Shown here: in pieces, positions 6,236 through 6,814 of the stretch
How the letters are laid out: each line of letters starts with the position of its first letter
Numbering within the stretch: the stretch's first letter is position 1
From: JAYZDB01 sp036338025
GTDB taxonomy: Bacteria > Planctomycetota > UBA1135 > UBA2386
Assembly: GCA_036338025.1 (NCBI GenBank)
Contig: JAYZDB010000057.1
Span: 1 to 6,814 of the forward strand
Length of the DNA stretch: 6,814 bases
Direction of reading: 5' to 3'
Position numbers and translations under genes: made by a program
Notes under the pieces: model-generated
The model's input: the letters and a program-made list of their open reading frames with translations, nothing else
The model's database searches: none
What the model was told of the DNA's origin: nothing

Positions 6236-6814
6236 CAGTCCGGCTCCAGGCGTAGTCGTCCTGCCAGGCCCGAGTGCCGTCGGGTTTCATCGTTGTTGCG
6301 TACGGCCATCTCCAATGCCTTCCTCGCTCCGACCAGCACCACGAGCTTGCGTCCTCGAGTGATTGCGGTGTAGAGCAGGTTACGGCGCAGCATCATGTAG
6401 TGATCCGTCGCCAGCGGAATGACCACTGCTGGATACTCCGAGCCTTGCGATCGATGCACAGTGATCGCATAGGCGGGTGCAAGGTCATCGATGTCGGCAA
6501 AGGGGTAGCGAACTTTGCGCTTGCCGAACTCGATCGTGAGCTCTCCGTCACTCTCGTGAAGTCCTTGGATTTGACCGGTGTCGCCGTTGAACAGTTCGAG
6601 AACGTAGTTGTTACGGATCTGGATGATCCGGTCGCCGACCCGGAATCGCCTGGCACCGCGTTGGATCTCCTGGCCATCTGGATTGAGTAGGCCTTGCAGG
6701 CCCTCGTTGATCAAGTCGGCACCGGCATGTCCCCGGTACATCGGCGTCAAAACCTGGATGTCGTGGAGCGGGTCCAGACCGAAGCGTTTTGGAATGCGAT
6801 GCACGACGAGTTCG
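6235..6814 (-). CDS. recD2: RecD2-type ATP-dependent DNA helicase, C-terminal part (partial)
   Basis: This is the C-terminal end of a superfamily 1B helicase of the RecD2/TraA group (exodeoxyribonuclease V alpha-like), which unwinds DNA 5' to 3' in repair. The frame is open to the window edge, where it reads E-L-V-V-H-R-I-P, so the gene continues beyond position 6814 and the GTG at 6804-6802 is an internal codon. Reading from the edge, it shows V-L-T-P-M-Y-R-G, then the segment F-R-V-G-D-R-I-I-Q-I-R-N-N-Y with F-N-G-D-T-G, typical of the SH3-like insert of RecD. Next come A-Y-A-I-T-V-H-R-S-Q-G-S-E-Y-P (motif V region) and L-L-Y-T-A-I-T-R-G-R (motif VI, with the arginine finger). The Walker A and N-terminal regions lie outside the window. 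The stop is TGA at 6237-6235, convergent with the selenoprotein gene. The family is secure; the choice of recD2 over recD rests on the resemblance of the motif wording. Confidence 0.92.
   Translation of the reverse strand, partial: ELVVHRIPKRFGLDPLHDIQVLTPMYRGHAGADLINEGLQGLLNPDGQEIQRGARRFRVGDRIIQIRNNYVLELFNGDTGQIQGLHESDGELTIEFGKRKVRYPFADIDDLAPAYAITVHRSQGSEYPAVVIPLATDHYMMLRRNLLYTAITRGRKLVVLVGARKALEMAVRNNDETRRHSGLAGRLRLEPD

Noticed and set aside
6802..6804. GTG as the start codon of the helicase
   Set aside because: The frame stays open to the window edge and continues with residues typical of RecD2, and the protein would lack all ATP-binding motifs if it began here.

Overview
The window is GC-rich bacterial DNA with seven protein-coding genes: six on the + strand and one, cut by the window end, on the - strand. 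The likely source is a Gram-negative-type bacterium, possibly Planctomycetota or a neighbouring marine or environmental lineage. This rests on a Tat-exported Rieske protein, two lipoproteins, a secreted sulfatase beside a DUF4432 protein, and mostly absent Shine-Dalgarno sequences. The taxonomic guess is inference only.

Positions 11-4780 look like one tightly packed transcription unit with gaps of 3, 11 and 13 bases. It holds a Rieske 2Fe-2S protein, a cytochrome b of b6/subunit-IV type fused to a C-terminal c-type haem domain, an iduronate-2-sulfatase-like sulfatase, and a DUF4432 (aldose-epimerase-like) lipoprotein. The first two should form the core of a quinol:cytochrome c oxidoreductase in the cytoplasmic membrane. 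The next two fit periplasmic handling of sulfated sugars.

Positions 4781-5015 are non-coding and contain a strong 12-bp hairpin. A small beta-rich lipoprotein of unknown function follows (5016-5474), then a spacer with another GC-rich hairpin.

The most notable feature is at 5561-6220. A secreted thioredoxin-like protein is interrupted by one in-frame TGA exactly where the first cysteine of a CxxC redox motif should be, giving U-G-G-C. The frame stays open on both sides, and the thioredoxin fold continues through the cis-proline region. Starting 22 nt after the TGA is a perfect 7-bp hairpin with a GGUC apical loop, the same loop as in the E. coli fdhF SECIS element. Three other genes here end in TGA, so the codon is not generally reassigned. 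I read this as an undeclared periplasmic selenoprotein of 219 residues that standard gene calling would split in two or truncate.

The right edge holds the C-terminal end of a RecD2-type helicase, convergent with the selenoprotein gene and 14 bases from it.
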